From the NCBI GenBank assembly GCA_945870205.1, contig CAMBRI010000003.1, positions 1 to 53,822 of the forward strand: a DNA stretch of 53,822 nucleotides, read 5' to 3'. Both the position numbers and the translations under genes were made by a program. The DNA comes from Sulfuritalea hydrogenivorans sk43H. GTDB lineage: Bacteria; Pseudomonadota; Gammaproteobacteria; Burkholderiales; Rhodocyclaceae. Shown piece by piece: positions 9,067 to 16,721 of this stretch. The notes beneath the pieces are model-generated. The model made no database searches, was not told the origin of the DNA, and was given only the letters and a program-made list of their open reading frames with translations. The number at the start of each line of letters is the position of its first letter. Position 1 is the first letter of the stretch.

Positions 9067-9095
9067 GACGGCGAGTTTAGCTGATCCGCTATAAT
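9065..9095 (+). promoter_or_regulatory. Possible sigma-70 promoter for fabI
   Basis: A perfect TATAAT (9090-9095) lies 31 bases before the fabI ATG. A partial -35 (ATGACG, 9065-9070) is 19 bases upstream. AAGGA precedes the start codon. Confidence 0.45.
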
Positions 9096-9125
9096 CCGCC
9101 GCTGGGTTCAACCAAGGAAAAAGCG

Positions 9126-9926
9126 ATGGGATTTCTCGCTGGCAAACGCATTCTGATCACCGGCCTGATCTCCAACAGGTCAATCGCTTACGGCATAGCC
9201 AAGGCCTGCCACCGCGAAGGCGCTGTGCTTGCCTTCACGTATCAGAACGAACGCGTGCGTGATCGCATCGCCAAATTCGCCGACGAATTCGACTCCAAGG
9301 CCATTTTCCCCTGCGATGTCGCCAACGACGCCGAGATCGATGCAGTCTTCGCCGAACTGGCCAAGCACTGGGAAGGGCTCGATGGCCTGGTGCACTCCAT
9401 TGCCTTCGCCCCCAACGAGGCGATCGAAGGAGACTTTCTGGACGGAATCTCGCGCGAGTCCTTCCGCATTGCCCACGATGTATCGTCCTACAGCTATCCG
9501 GCGCTGGCCAAAGCGGCCCGCCCGCTGCTGCTCAAAGGCAACAACCCCTCGCTGCTGGCGCTGAGTTATCTCGGCGCCGTGCGCACCATGCCCAACTACA
9601 ACACCATGGGCCTGGCCAAGGCCAGCCTCGAAGCGGCGACGCGCTACCTGGCGTTCTGCCTCGGCCCACAGGGCATCCGCGCCAATGCGCTTTCCGCCGG
9701 GCCGATCAAGACGCTGGCGGCCTCCGGCATAGGCAATTTCGGCAAACTGCTGGCTTATAACGCCCACCACGCGCCGCTGCGGCGCAACGTGACCGTCGAC
9801 GAAGTCGGCAACGCCGCAGCCTTCCTCCTGTCCGATCTCGCCAGCGGCATCACCGGCGAAATCCTCTACGTCGATGGCGGCACGCACACCACGGCGATGG
9901 GCAACGCCGATCCGCTGCCGGGCTGA
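9126..9926 (+). CDS. fabI: Enoyl-[acyl-carrier-protein] reductase (NADH) FabI
   Basis: The 266-residue protein is a full-length FabI, an SDR-fold enzyme catalysing the last step of each fatty-acid elongation cycle. The NADH-binding start is [15 protein letters not shown]. The catalytic set is Y148 (SYLGA), Y158 and K165 in [25 protein letters not shown] is the substrate-binding loop. It would be the target of triclosan-type inhibitors. It ends at a bidirectional terminator shared with ppiD. Confidence 0.97.
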   Translation: MGFLAGKRILITGLISNRSIAYGIAKACHREGAVLAFTYQNERVRDRIAKFADEFDSKAIFPCDVANDAEIDAVFAELAKHWEGLDGLVHSIAFAPNEAIEGDFLDGISRESFRIAHDVSSYSYPALAKAARPLLLKGNNPSLLALSYLGAVRTMPNYNTMGLAKASLEAATRYLAFCLGPQGIRANALSAGPIKTLAASGIGNFGKLLAYNAHHAPLRRNVTVDEVGNAAAFLLSDLASGITGEILYVDGGTHTTAMGNADPLPG

Positions 9927-9950
9927 CCAAACCGGTTGCCGCCCCAAACC

Positions 9951-9971
9951 GTGCGCGCCTCCGGCGCGCAC
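9951..9971. terminator. GC-rich hairpin after fabI
   Basis: GTGCGCGC (9951-9958) and GCGCGCAC (9964-9971) form a perfect 8-bp stem with a CTCCG loop, just before the main terminator. Confidence 0.45.
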
Positions 9972-9977
9972 ATAAGG

Positions 9978-10004
9978 AAAAAGCCCCGCGTTGCGGGGCC
10001 TTTT
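9978..10004. terminator. Bidirectional Rho-independent terminator between fabI and ppiD
   Basis: GCCCCGC (9983-9989) and GCGGGGC (9993-9999) form a 7-bp stem with a GTT loop. It is preceded by five A residues and followed by CTTTT, so it works on both strands for these convergent genes. Confidence 0.85.
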
Positions 10005-10022
10005 CGTTGGAACGGCGGGCGG

Positions 10023-11924
10023 TCAACGCTCCTTGCTCTCCAGCAGCACCTTGTTGATCTCGACCGGATACTTTTCCTTCAAGGTACTCATCCAGGCAGC
10101 AAACTCTTCCTCGGACACGAAGCGGGCATATTGCTGGGCCAATGCGCGGCTGCGCGGATCATCCTTGGCGATCTCAGCGGCCTTGACTGAACTGACGCGA
10201 TACAGCGCATAACCGTTTCCGGGAAAGGCCACCCCCGTGTGCGCCGGAAGCTTGCCCGCATCCACCTTGAACACCGCACGCAGGGCATCCGGGGAAAGGC
10301 CTTGCGCCGCGGTGCGACTTACGCTGCGTGCCGGCGACCATTTGAGGTCTAGCGCTTCGCCTTTTTCCAGACGCACCAACTTTGCCTCGCCATCCTTCGT
10401 TGCCAGAATGACGGCTTCATCGCGAATCAGGCGCTTCTCGATGTCTGCCTTGACTGCATCCAGGGGCTGCAATGCCGCGGGCTTATGCTCCAGAACGCGG
10501 GCCGAAACCAGGGTTCCCGGCGCGACTTCGACGGCTTCCGAGTTGCGCTTGTTCTTCAGGCCGTCGTCGCTGAACAAGGCAGCGGCCAGCTTTGGGTTGT
10601 CAAACGGTGGGGGCAACTTGCCGCCCTTGGCCAGCCAGGGGGTCTGGCGCGTTTCCAGCTTCCATTTTTCGGCAGCCGGCTTCAGGCTGTCTGCCTGCTC
10701 GTACACGATGTTGCCAAATGCCTCGGCTGCCTCGGAATACTTCTTGATGCCGCTTTCCCGTTTGAGTTCAGCCTGAATCTCGACTTTAACTTCCTCGAGT
10801 GGCTTGATACGTTCGGGCCGCACGCCCGTCACACGAATGATGTGGAAGCCGAAATCAGAGCGCACGACCTCCGAGATCTGCGCTTCCTTGAGCCCAAACG
10901 CGACGTCCTCGAAAGCTTTCACCATCGCGCCGCGAGCGAACCAGTCCAGATCCCCGCCCTTCTCGGCGGAGCCCGGGTCCTGCGAGTTCTGCTTGGCGAC
11001 CGTGGCAAAATCACCGGGAGTCTTCTTCACCCGTGCCAGCAATTCATCGGCCTTGGCACGTACCGCCTTGGCTTGCGCCTCCGCTGCGTCCTTGTCCAGG
11101 CGTAGGAGGATATGGCTGGCACGACGTGTCTCGCCCGCCTTGTAGCGATCAGCATGCGAGGTATAGTAGCTCTTGACTTCCTCATCGCTGACAGTGGCCT
11201 GTGCCGTCAACGCATCACGGCTCAATACAAGGAATTCGGCACGTACTTGTTCCGGCACTTCGAACTGCTTGCGATTGGCCTCGTAGAACTTCGACACCGC
11301 GTCGGCGGCGAGTTTCACCTGGCCGGCATAGCTTTCCGGCAGAAGTCGCGCTTCGGCAAGCTCGCGTTGTTCCAGTTGCGTTGCGAACCAGCGGGCAGCG
11401 GCTGCCTGCCCCGTGATGCCGGCTTCGGTGACCGGCAACATCAGTTGCTGCATGGCCATGTCCTGGCGCAGGCGCGCCTCGAACATCTCCTTGCTCATGT
11501 TCTGCGCCGCGACCAGCGCCTCGTAGCGCTCCTTGGAAAACTTGCCGTTCTCCTGCAGCGAGGGGACGCCGGCAATGAACTGCACCAGTTGCTCGTTGCC
11601 GACCACCAGACGGGATTTCTTTGCCTGCTCGGCCAGCAGGCGTTGTGTCACCAGCGAGTCAAGTACCGCGCGACGCATTTGCGGCGTTTCGAACATGGCC
11701 GGATCGACTTTGCCGCCCAGTTGCGTACGCAAGCGGTCCTGCTGTTCACGCAGCGCGGACTGCAATTCCTGACGGGAGATCTTGGCGTCACCCACGGTCG
11801 CGACAGCGGCTCCGACATCGGCGTTGCGCACGTAGGAATCGACACCCCAGAAGGCAAACGGAAGCGTGATCAGGGCGAGGAAGCCCTGGGTGATTTTCTT
11901 GTTGTTGCGGACGAAATCGAGCAT
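10023..11924 (-). CDS. ppiD: Periplasmic folding chaperone PpiD (SurA-N/parvulin-type PPIase)
   Basis: The 633-residue protein starts MLDFVRNNKKITQGFLALI, with a single transmembrane anchor at about residues 12-27. A SurA-like chaperone domain follows. The parvulin domain lies at about 265-365 (RRASHILLRLDKD, FATVAKQNSQDPGSAEKGGDLDWFARG, VRSDFGFHIIRVTGV). It assists outer-membrane and periplasmic protein folding from the inner-membrane face. In the reconstructed ancestor it lay directly downstream of tRNA-Val; the island now separates them, leaving only about 57 bases of original upstream DNA. Confidence 0.94.
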   Translation of the reverse strand: MLDFVRNNKKITQGFLALITLPFAFWGVDSYVRNADVGAAVATVGDAKISRQELQSALREQQDRLRTQLGGKVDPAMFETPQMRRAVLDSLVTQRLLAEQAKKSRLVVGNEQLVQFIAGVPSLQENGKFSKERYEALVAAQNMSKEMFEARLRQDMAMQQLMLPVTEAGITGQAAAARWFATQLEQRELAEARLLPESYAGQVKLAADAVSKFYEANRKQFEVPEQVRAEFLVLSRDALTAQATVSDEEVKSYYTSHADRYKAGETRRASHILLRLDKDAAEAQAKAVRAKADELLARVKKTPGDFATVAKQNSQDPGSAEKGGDLDWFARGAMVKAFEDVAFGLKEAQISEVVRSDFGFHIIRVTGVRPERIKPLEEVKVEIQAELKRESGIKKYSEAAEAFGNIVYEQADSLKPAAEKWKLETRQTPWLAKGGKLPPPFDNPKLAAALFSDDGLKNKRNSEAVEVAPGTLVSARVLEHKPAALQPLDAVKADIEKRLIRDEAVILATKDGEAKLVRLEKGEALDLKWSPARSVSRTAAQGLSPDALRAVFKVDAGKLPAHTGVAFPGNGYALYRVSSVKAAEIAKDDPRSRALAQQYARFVSEEEFAAWMSTLKEKYPVEINKVLLESKER

Positions 11925-11947
11925 GCGCTGAATACCCTAGATGCGAC

Positions 11948-11971
11948 AAAGGCGAACCCTTGTTCGCCTTT
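11948..11971 (-). terminator. Hairpin, likely the original tRNA-Val terminator
   Basis: AAAGGCGAAC (11948-11957) and GTTCGCCTTT (11962-11971) form a perfect 10-bp stem with a 4-base loop, immediately outside the far attachment site. Before insertion it would have lain just beyond the tRNA-Val 3' end. Confidence 0.6.
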
Positions 11972-11981
11972 GTTCGGTGGT

Positions 11982-12001
11982 GGTGCTGACGGGGTCGAAC
12001 C
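11982..12001. repeat. Attachment site, far end of the island (duplicated tRNA-Val 3' segment)
   Basis: GGTGCTGACGGGGTCGAACC is identical to 25512-25531, the T-arm and acceptor part of tRNA-Val read on the opposite strand. No other part of the tRNA is present here, so this is the target duplication left by integration rather than a tRNA gene. Confidence 0.88.
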
Positions 12002-12050
12002 TAGCCGGAAACCCTTGCTACTACTGGCCTGTCCATACAACGTCAACAGC

Positions 12051-12071
12051 TGTACCGTCAAAAATACCGTC
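12051..12071. repeat. Integrase arm-type repeats, far end
   Basis: TGTACCGTCA (12051-12060) and ATACCGTC (12064-12071) match the TATACCGTCA repeats beside the integrase at the other end. Likely binding sites for the integrase arm domain. Confidence 0.6.
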
Positions 12072-12163
12072 GGCGAAGATCGGCTACCTTTGTCAATGCG
12101 TCAATTATAGCAGTGAGGGGCTATCGTTTTCGGGCGGATGCTTGCTATTGCGTAGCCATCTTT

Positions 12164-12185
12164 CGCCGTGTCGCCAGCGCCGACT
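12164..12185 (+). repeat. 22-bp direct repeat, copy 1
   Basis: Identical to 13033-13054 (begins CGCCGTGTCGCC, ends GCGCCGACT). The two copies are 869 bases apart and bracket the degenerate repeat region. Confidence 0.8.
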
Positions 12186-12332
12186 TTCCCAGCCATCTGA
12201 CCACCGGCAACGCCGGCCAGCGAGCGCGCCCTCTGGCGCGGAAGCGAACCACACCACCCACGCGCAGCGCCAGAAGAACCCAACGCCGCGAAGCAAGCCG
12301 GTATAGCCTTTGCCCGGGCTGGGGCGCAAGAC

Positions 12333-12433
12333 ATAACCGACCATTACCCGAACCCGCAGGGCGCGAGAGCGGCAGGCTGGGGAGGGAGCGAAGCGGAAGG
12401 GGCCACGGCCTACTTTGGGTAATGCGCGGTTAT
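12333..12433. repeat. Imperfect inverted repeat bracketing a purine-rich loop
   Basis: The arm at 12333-12352 (ATAACCGACCATTACCCGAA) pairs with 12414-12433 with three mismatches over 20 bases, enclosing about 61 bases of G-rich sequence. It could fold into a long stem-loop or represent terminal repeats of a small inserted element. Confidence 0.65.
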
Positions 12434-12622
12434 GTTCAATCGCGCAGCGATTTACCTCTGCCCGGCGGCGTGACAATCGCGCAGAGCGCGCTGGCTGGGT
12501 TCATCGGGTTTGACTTTGCTGACTTGACACACATGGGCATCGCAGCCGTCCGCTTCACCGCTGGTAAGCAGCGGCGGGCCACGAAGTGCGGAACGACGAG
12601 CGGCATCCCGGCGTAGCCGCCG

Positions 12623-13010
12623 AAGCCGTGGGCTGCCTTATCGCCGACGGCGCAGGCTGCGGGCAGTACGCGAGACAGTTGATGCAGTGTGAAAGTCGGC
12701 GCTGGCGAGACGGCGATAGTAGGAGAGGCAAAGCCGTGACGCAGCTTTACCGCGTGACGGCGTGGTGCAGGATGTGATGAGGTAGCCGCCTGCAAGCCGC
12801 AAGCTGGCGAGCGGTCTTATGCTGGCCAGCGCAGTGGCGCAGCGGCGGCGGGGCAGGAGCAGCAGCGGTGAGCGAAGACACTAAGCCGTGACGCAGCTTT
12901 ATCGCGTGACGGCGGGCGTCCAGTACGTGACGCGGTAGCGATGGCGCGGGGCTTGCGGGTTCTTTGCAAGCGCCGTGACTGAGCGGGTGACGGGTGCATC
13001 AGTGCTCGCA
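12623..13010 (+). repeat. Degenerate direct repeats (AAGCCGTGACGCAGCTTTA family)
   Basis: The 32-base segment at 12731-12762 recurs at 12883-12914 with a single C/T difference, and similarity continues for about 25 bases further. A more diverged copy begins near 12624 (AAGCCGTGGGCTGCCTTATC) and a weak fourth near 12969. Spacing is uneven (about 106 and 152 bases), which argues against a simple tandem array. Confidence 0.7.
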
Positions 13011-13032
13011 TCGGGTCAGGCTTGCGGCAACG

Positions 13033-13054
13033 CGCCGTGTCGCCAGCGCCGACT
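13033..13054 (+). repeat. 22-bp direct repeat, copy 2
   Basis: Exact second copy of 12164-12185. Similarity stops at the next base, so the copies mark the edges of the repeat-rich block. Confidence 0.8.
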
Positions 13055-13214
13055 ATCTGGAATGTGAGGACTGGGGGAGGACGAATCACTTTCGCATATC
13101 CGGAAAATACGCCCTACTCGCAAGCGGAGTATTATTTCGCCACCATGTCTCACCCACGATCTATCTGCCCCCCCCTGATCCTGTCGGTTTTACTGTCACA
13201 CTTCAAGTACTCAC

Positions 13215-13487
13215 ATGATCATTACGTACATCGGAATTTACTGTTTAGTTGGCTTACTGGTACTCGCATTGCGCGCGTGGTTGGCACACCGCCGGCCGAC
13301 GTTTTGGGATACCGCAGAGAAAATGGACAAATGTGCCGAACGTGGTGTCGACGAATACATGTATCCCGACGGCGTGCCGTTTCGTCTGCTTGCGGCAAGA
13401 CGTATCGCCACAGGACTGGCGATGATTGTCGGCATTCTCGGATGGCCCGCTGTTGTTGTTGCGCTCATCAGCCGTCAACTGGGCTAA
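13215..13487 (+). CDS. Small membrane protein, unknown function
   Basis: The 90-residue protein has an N-terminal transmembrane segment (about 3-22, IITYIGIYCLVGLLVLALRA) and a second at about 68-87 (GLAMIVGILGWPAVVVALIS). A polar loop of about 45 residues between them contains PTFWDTAEKMDKCAERG and PDGVPFRLLAARR. No family is recognised. It overlaps the next open frame by 46 bases, suggesting coupled translation. No strong ribosome site is visible, so the exact start is uncertain. Confidence 0.6.
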   Translation: MIITYIGIYCLVGLLVLALRAWLAHRRPTFWDTAEKMDKCAERGVDEYMYPDGVPFRLLAARRIATGLAMIVGILGWPAVVVALISRQLG

Positions 13488-13774
13488 GCCCCGTCTCGAT
13501 CAACCTCGGCCGTGAAGTTGCCACCTTTCCTGCCTTCGATGATCCGGACGAGGTCGGGGCAGTGATCTACGCCATCAATCAATCGCGCATCAAACATGGC
13601 CTGCCGCCGCATCAATGGGACTTCGCTGATTTGTTGGCGCTGGGCGTGCCGCGAGACATTGCGGGAGCATTATCGCCGCAAGAACTGCCGAAGTTGCACA
13701 CCGAAAAGGGATCGATTTCAAACTGGGACGAAGTTCGGCAACTGACTGTCACTGAAATTTTTGAAGATTTGTGA
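13442..13774 (+). CDS. Hypothetical soluble protein overlapping the small membrane gene
   Basis: The frame from the ATG at 13442 encodes about 110 residues. The first 16 (MARCCCCAHQPSTGLS) overlap the preceding gene and look non-native. The rest reads like a real globular protein: INLGREVATFPAFDDPDEVG, AVIYAINQSRIKHGLPPHQW, DFADLLALGVPRDIAGALS. No known family is recognised. The true start may lie downstream, or a frameshift may have joined it to the previous gene. It ends 23 bases before the first secreted mosaic gene on the same strand and is probably cotranscribed with it. Confidence 0.5.
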   Translation: MARCCCCAHQPSTGLSPVSINLGREVATFPAFDDPDEVGAVIYAINQSRIKHGLPPHQWDFADLLALGVPRDIAGALSPQELPKLHTEKGSISNWDEVRQLTVTEIFEDL

Positions 13775-13797
13775 ACTGCATTGGCTAGGAGCCGCAA

Positions 13798-15087
13798 ATG
13801 ATCATATCCAGTGTGGTATCTGCTGCATGTCGGTTTATCCGGTCGCTGGCAATCTTGTTTTTGCTAGCGCCCCAGACTGTGTTTGCGGACTTCTGCTCGG
13901 TCGATAATTTTGGAAACGTCACGTCGTGTTTCCCGAGTGCGGACATGTGCCAGCAGTGGGCGCGGACTTCGCAGGGGCATTGTGTGTTTAGGCAAAGTGG
14001 TGGCACCCCTGCGGGTGGCGGTGCCCCGCAGGGGGGTGACTGGCTTGGTAACCTCAACCAGACACTTGGCGGGATTGCAGAACGACAGCGGGCGGCCATC
14101 AAAGATGCAAAGGCAAACACCCCAGACTATCTCTTACCTCTATCAACTCCAAGCCAACCTACCTCGCGTGAAACCATCGCTATTATCGAATCGACGCTAA
14201 AGACAGCGCTGGAAATGGAACCCGGGCAAGCCTTAAAGGAGTGGGCAAACCCCGCGAAGGGGTCGAAGGGAATAGTGGGGGTTGAAGTTGTCAAGCAAAA
14301 CCAGTTTGGCGATGCCTGCCGCGAATTCATTATCTCTCTCGACTACAGTTCGGAGCGGCGAGGTCTCAAGGGAAACGCTTGCCGCAATGGCGGAGCTTGG
14401 CGAATTCTCGGTTCAGTGCCGCTTGAGTTTCGTGATGGGAAGATCGTACAAGACGAACCAGCACCCAGTGCTAGCCGGAATAAGACTCCCATTCCTACAC
14501 GGCTACCAAGAAGTGCGGAATGCCTTAATAATATTAACTGTCAAAGCCACAATTGCTATTCTGGACGTTGTGCTGCTGGCGCAGGGTCAATTGTGACTGG
14601 CGAGCAGTGCGTACTTGACATAGAGTGCGCCGGATCGTCGAATTATTGTCATGAAGGTCGTTGCCGAGAGAGCACCCAATCTCAACAAAAAACCGCCGCA
14701 ACGAAGCCAAGGGGAGCAGGCTGCTCCGAGAATTCTGAATGCGAAAGCACGAATTGCATTAAACAACGTTGTGCTGCCTATGTCTCACTCGGGGCTGGTG
14801 AGCAGTGCGTAGGCAACATAGAGTGCTCCGGCACGCTGGTTTGTCGTGAAGGGCGTTGTGGAGAAGGAACGCCACAACAAGCTACTGCGCCGAAGCCACG
14901 GGGAGTAGGCTGCTCCAATAATTCTGACTGTGTTAACAAGAATTGCTATTCGGGGCGTTGTGTTGCTGCCTCTGCGTCACTTCTGGATGGCCAGGAGTGC
15001 AAATTTGACTTGGAGTGTTCCGGCACGTTGCTTTGTCTTAAAGGGCATTGCGGAGAGAGAACCCCAACTGTCGTTGAGCCCAAGTGA
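13798..15087 (+). CDS. Secreted cysteine-rich mosaic protein A (surface-antigen-like domain plus six cysteine modules)
   Basis: The 429-residue protein starts at an ATG after TAGGAG. Domains in order: signal peptide cleaved after A30 (VFA-DF); a four-cysteine module with C33, C44, C51 and C62 containing FCSVDNFGNVTSCFPSADMC; a surface-antigen-like domain at about 160-225 (QFGDACREF, LDYSSERRGLKGNACRNGG, WRILGSVPLEFRDGKIV), resembling the 17-kDa antigen/RT0821 type. The C-terminal half contains six modules of pattern C-x5-C-x4to6-C-x4-C (for example CSNNSDCVNKNCYSGRC), arranged as three pairs separated by KPRG linkers. It is probably exported and disulfide-bonded. Two paralogs (16722, 18110) share everything except the C-terminal domain choice. 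Function unknown. Confidence 0.8.
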   Translation: MIISSVVSAACRFIRSLAILFLLAPQTVFADFCSVDNFGNVTSCFPSADMCQQWARTSQGHCVFRQSGGTPAGGGAPQGGDWLGNLNQTLGGIAERQRAAIKDAKANTPDYLLPLSTPSQPTSRETIAIIESTLKTALEMEPGQALKEWANPAKGSKGIVGVEVVKQNQFGDACREFIISLDYSSERRGLKGNACRNGGAWRILGSVPLEFRDGKIVQDEPAPSASRNKTPIPTRLPRSAECLNNINCQSHNCYSGRCAAGAGSIVTGEQCVLDIECAGSSNYCHEGRCRESTQSQQKTAATKPRGAGCSENSECESTNCIKQRCAAYVSLGAGEQCVGNIECSGTLVCREGRCGEGTPQQATAPKPRGVGCSNNSDCVNKNCYSGRCVAASASLLDGQECKFDLECSGTLLCLKGHCGERTPTVVEPK

Positions 15088-15151
15088 AGATGTGACTAAC
15101 CAACAGGCTGAGCCTGTCTAAATTTTGTGTGTGTGAGGCGGCTAACGTTCC

Positions 15152-15475
15152 TCATCGCGCCTTGGCGATTCGCTTTGCGGCGTTGCGCACACGGGCAAGC
15201 TCATCGGCGGAATAATGGGCCACTTCACACAGCAGCGCAGCCAGTTCGTCGGATCGGCAATAGAAGAACTCAACAGGAACGTTAAGCGCTTGGGCCAATA
15301 GCTCAGCCGTCTCAAATGGTGGCAGATGGGCGCCGGTCTCATAACGGCTGATTCTCGCGCTACTGCATCCTTCGTCGATGCCGATCATCACCCCAAGGCG
15401 ATCTTGCGGGATTCCAGCCGCCTCCCTCGCCAGGCGAAGACGAAGACCAAAGACGGTTTGAGGATGCTTTCGCAT
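15152..15475 (-). CDS. XRE-family helix-turn-helix regulator
   Basis: The 107-residue protein has an N-terminal HTH_3 domain: LRLRLAREAAGIPQDRLG, the recognition segment SSARISRYETGAHLP, and ELLAQALNVPVEFFYC. A helical tail ends RVRNAAKRIAKAR. It is divergent from the zinc-ribbon gene at 15560. A 15-bp palindrome between them (15510-15524) is the likely operator for autoregulation and control of the neighbour. Confidence 0.88.
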   Translation of the reverse strand: MRKHPQTVFGLRLRLAREAAGIPQDRLGVMIGIDEGCSSARISRYETGAHLPPFETAELLAQALNVPVEFFYCRSDELAALLCEVAHYSADELARVRNAAKRIAKAR

Positions 15476-15509
15476 CCTGCGATATTCGTAGTAAGGACTT
15501 GTCTAGTCT

Positions 15510-15524
15510 CTACGTAATACGTAG
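15510..15524. promoter_or_regulatory. Palindromic operator candidate between the XRE gene and the zinc-ribbon gene
   Basis: CTACGTAATACGTAG is a perfect inverted repeat with one central base. It lies 35 bases from each divergent start codon, the place expected for binding by the XRE protein. Confidence 0.65.
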
Positions 15525-15559
15525 CATGTACATTTCTGGGTAAGACATGGAGATGGAAA

Positions 15560-16090
15560 ATGGGGTTCTTTTCCACCGTTGGAAGTATGCTAAAAGCCAA
15601 TTCGCGAGCTGTTAAAGTGCGGTTGGTTCTTGAAGAATATTTCAGGCTCGCCGCGAACAAGGGAAGCCCAGTTTACGAAATTACTTTGGATTTAGCAGTG
15701 GGTGCGGAAGGTACAAACCATAATGAGTACGACATAGCATTGATGGTGCTGAATATGTACTCGATGCAGCTTGATTGCAAAGATCGAGATGTAAGGCAAA
15801 TGATCGCATACTGGCTTGGCGCTGGCGAAACCCTAATTGAGAAGAAGCTGGTAAGCGATCCGAACAATGCTCAGGGCGCCTTGTCAATGATGGCCGATCA
15901 AATTGATTTTGGCGAACATTTGACTCGTATAGCCGACAAACCGAACAAGGCGGAAAAAATAACAAGCATTGTTCGCCAAGCGAAAAGTTGCAGTTCTGCA
16001 CAATGTCCAAAGTGCGCGGCGGAATTTAATCCGGAACAATTTCATGCATGCCCGGTGTGCGGCTATCACGAAGCATCGTCAAAGCCATGA
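15560..16090 (+). CDS. Hypothetical protein with C-terminal zinc ribbon
   Basis: The 176-residue product starts at an ATG with GGAG about 7 bases upstream. The N-terminal 140 residues are helical and lack a recognised family. The C-terminus has two CxxC knuckles (CPKCAAEFNPEQFHACPVCGY), a zinc-ribbon signature. The coding sequence is richer in A and T than the flanking chromosomal genes, consistent with acquired DNA. It is divergent from the XRE regulator across a palindrome and may be its target. Confidence 0.7.
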   Translation: MGFFSTVGSMLKANSRAVKVRLVLEEYFRLAANKGSPVYEITLDLAVGAEGTNHNEYDIALMVLNMYSMQLDCKDRDVRQMIAYWLGAGETLIEKKLVSDPNNAQGALSMMADQIDFGEHLTRIADKPNKAEKITSIVRQAKSCSSAQCPKCAAEFNPEQFHACPVCGYHEASSKP

Positions 16091-16175
16091 CGTTAGCCCC
16101 GACAGCTTGCACTGATTCACGGCTGCCTGAACCATTTCGCAATATTTTTCATCGGGGCCGGAGTGGCTGGCGTCC

Positions 16176-16631
16176 ATGCCACTTCCCTTGATGACGAATG
16201 TTTTGTCTCAGCCCGCAAGCCTCCAAGTGCGACTTGGTCTGGACATCGACGGAACCATTACCTCCGATCCGCCCCGCTTCGCTGCCTTGGCGCAGCGTGT
16301 CGTCAATTCCGGTGGTGCGGTTCATATCGTGACCTCGCGTACCCAGCTCGCGCACCAGAAATCCATAGAAGAAATCCGTGGTTACGGGCTGCCGTTCGTT
16401 TCGCTGCACTGCCTGCCGTCCTTCGACGTTATGCAGGGCCGCTGTCCCCACGGCGAACTTGACGAATTTATGCGCTATCTGTGGGGCAAGGTCGAAGTGG
16501 CGCTTGAACTTCAGCTGACGCATTTTTCTGATGACGACCCCCGGGTTGAATGGCTATTTGAAGCCTATGCGGCGAGTATCAGATTCCGAACCCCGGCCCA
16601 GATCGAAGACCTGATCAAGTGGGAAGGATGA
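16176..16631 (+). CDS. Small HAD-like hydrolase
   Basis: The 151-residue protein has HAD motif I as LDIDGTIT (nucleophile Asp in DIDGT), a motif II-like VTSRTQ, and a motif IV-like FSDDDPRVEW. A cap domain is absent or minimal. Members are usually phosphatases or related phosphotransferases; the substrate cannot be told. The start may instead be the ATG at 16191. It lies between secreted mosaic genes A and B on the same strand. Confidence 0.7.
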   Translation: MPLPLMTNVLSQPASLQVRLGLDIDGTITSDPPRFAALAQRVVNSGGAVHIVTSRTQLAHQKSIEEIRGYGLPFVSLHCLPSFDVMQGRCPHGELDEFMRYLWGKVEVALELQLTHFSDDDPRVEWLFEAYAASIRFRTPAQIEDLIKWEG

Positions 16632-16721
16632 GAAGAGTTTGCTTTCTGCATAAATAGAATCAAAGGGGCCAGGCTCCCGGCGCTTTGCGTGTAATCTACC
16701 GATCGGGGCATAGGTGAACAT

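Larger units (their letters stand above)
12072..13214. other. Repeat-rich GC-rich region without a convincing gene
   Basis: This 1.1-kb stretch has open frames on both strands, but their translations are low-complexity Arg/Ala/Pro-rich strings without family motifs or ribosome sites. What it does contain is structure: a 22-bp direct repeat at both ends, a 20-base imperfect inverted repeat around 12333-12433, a CGCGCC/GGCGCG hairpin at 12225-12240, and a set of degenerate repeats at 12623-13010. It could be decayed coding DNA, a structured non-coding RNA, or a recombination or replication region of the island. Nothing here identifies which. Confidence 0.55.

Noticed and set aside
11982-12001. 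Possible second tRNA-Val gene
   Set aside because: Only the T-arm/acceptor segment is present; it is the attachment-site duplication.
12105-12795. Several overlapping open frames on both strands in the repeat-rich island end
   Set aside because: Compositionally biased, no ribosome sites, no family resemblance; treated as non-coding.
12623-13010. CRISPR array
   Set aside because: Repeat copies are few, diverged and unevenly spaced, and no cas genes are present.
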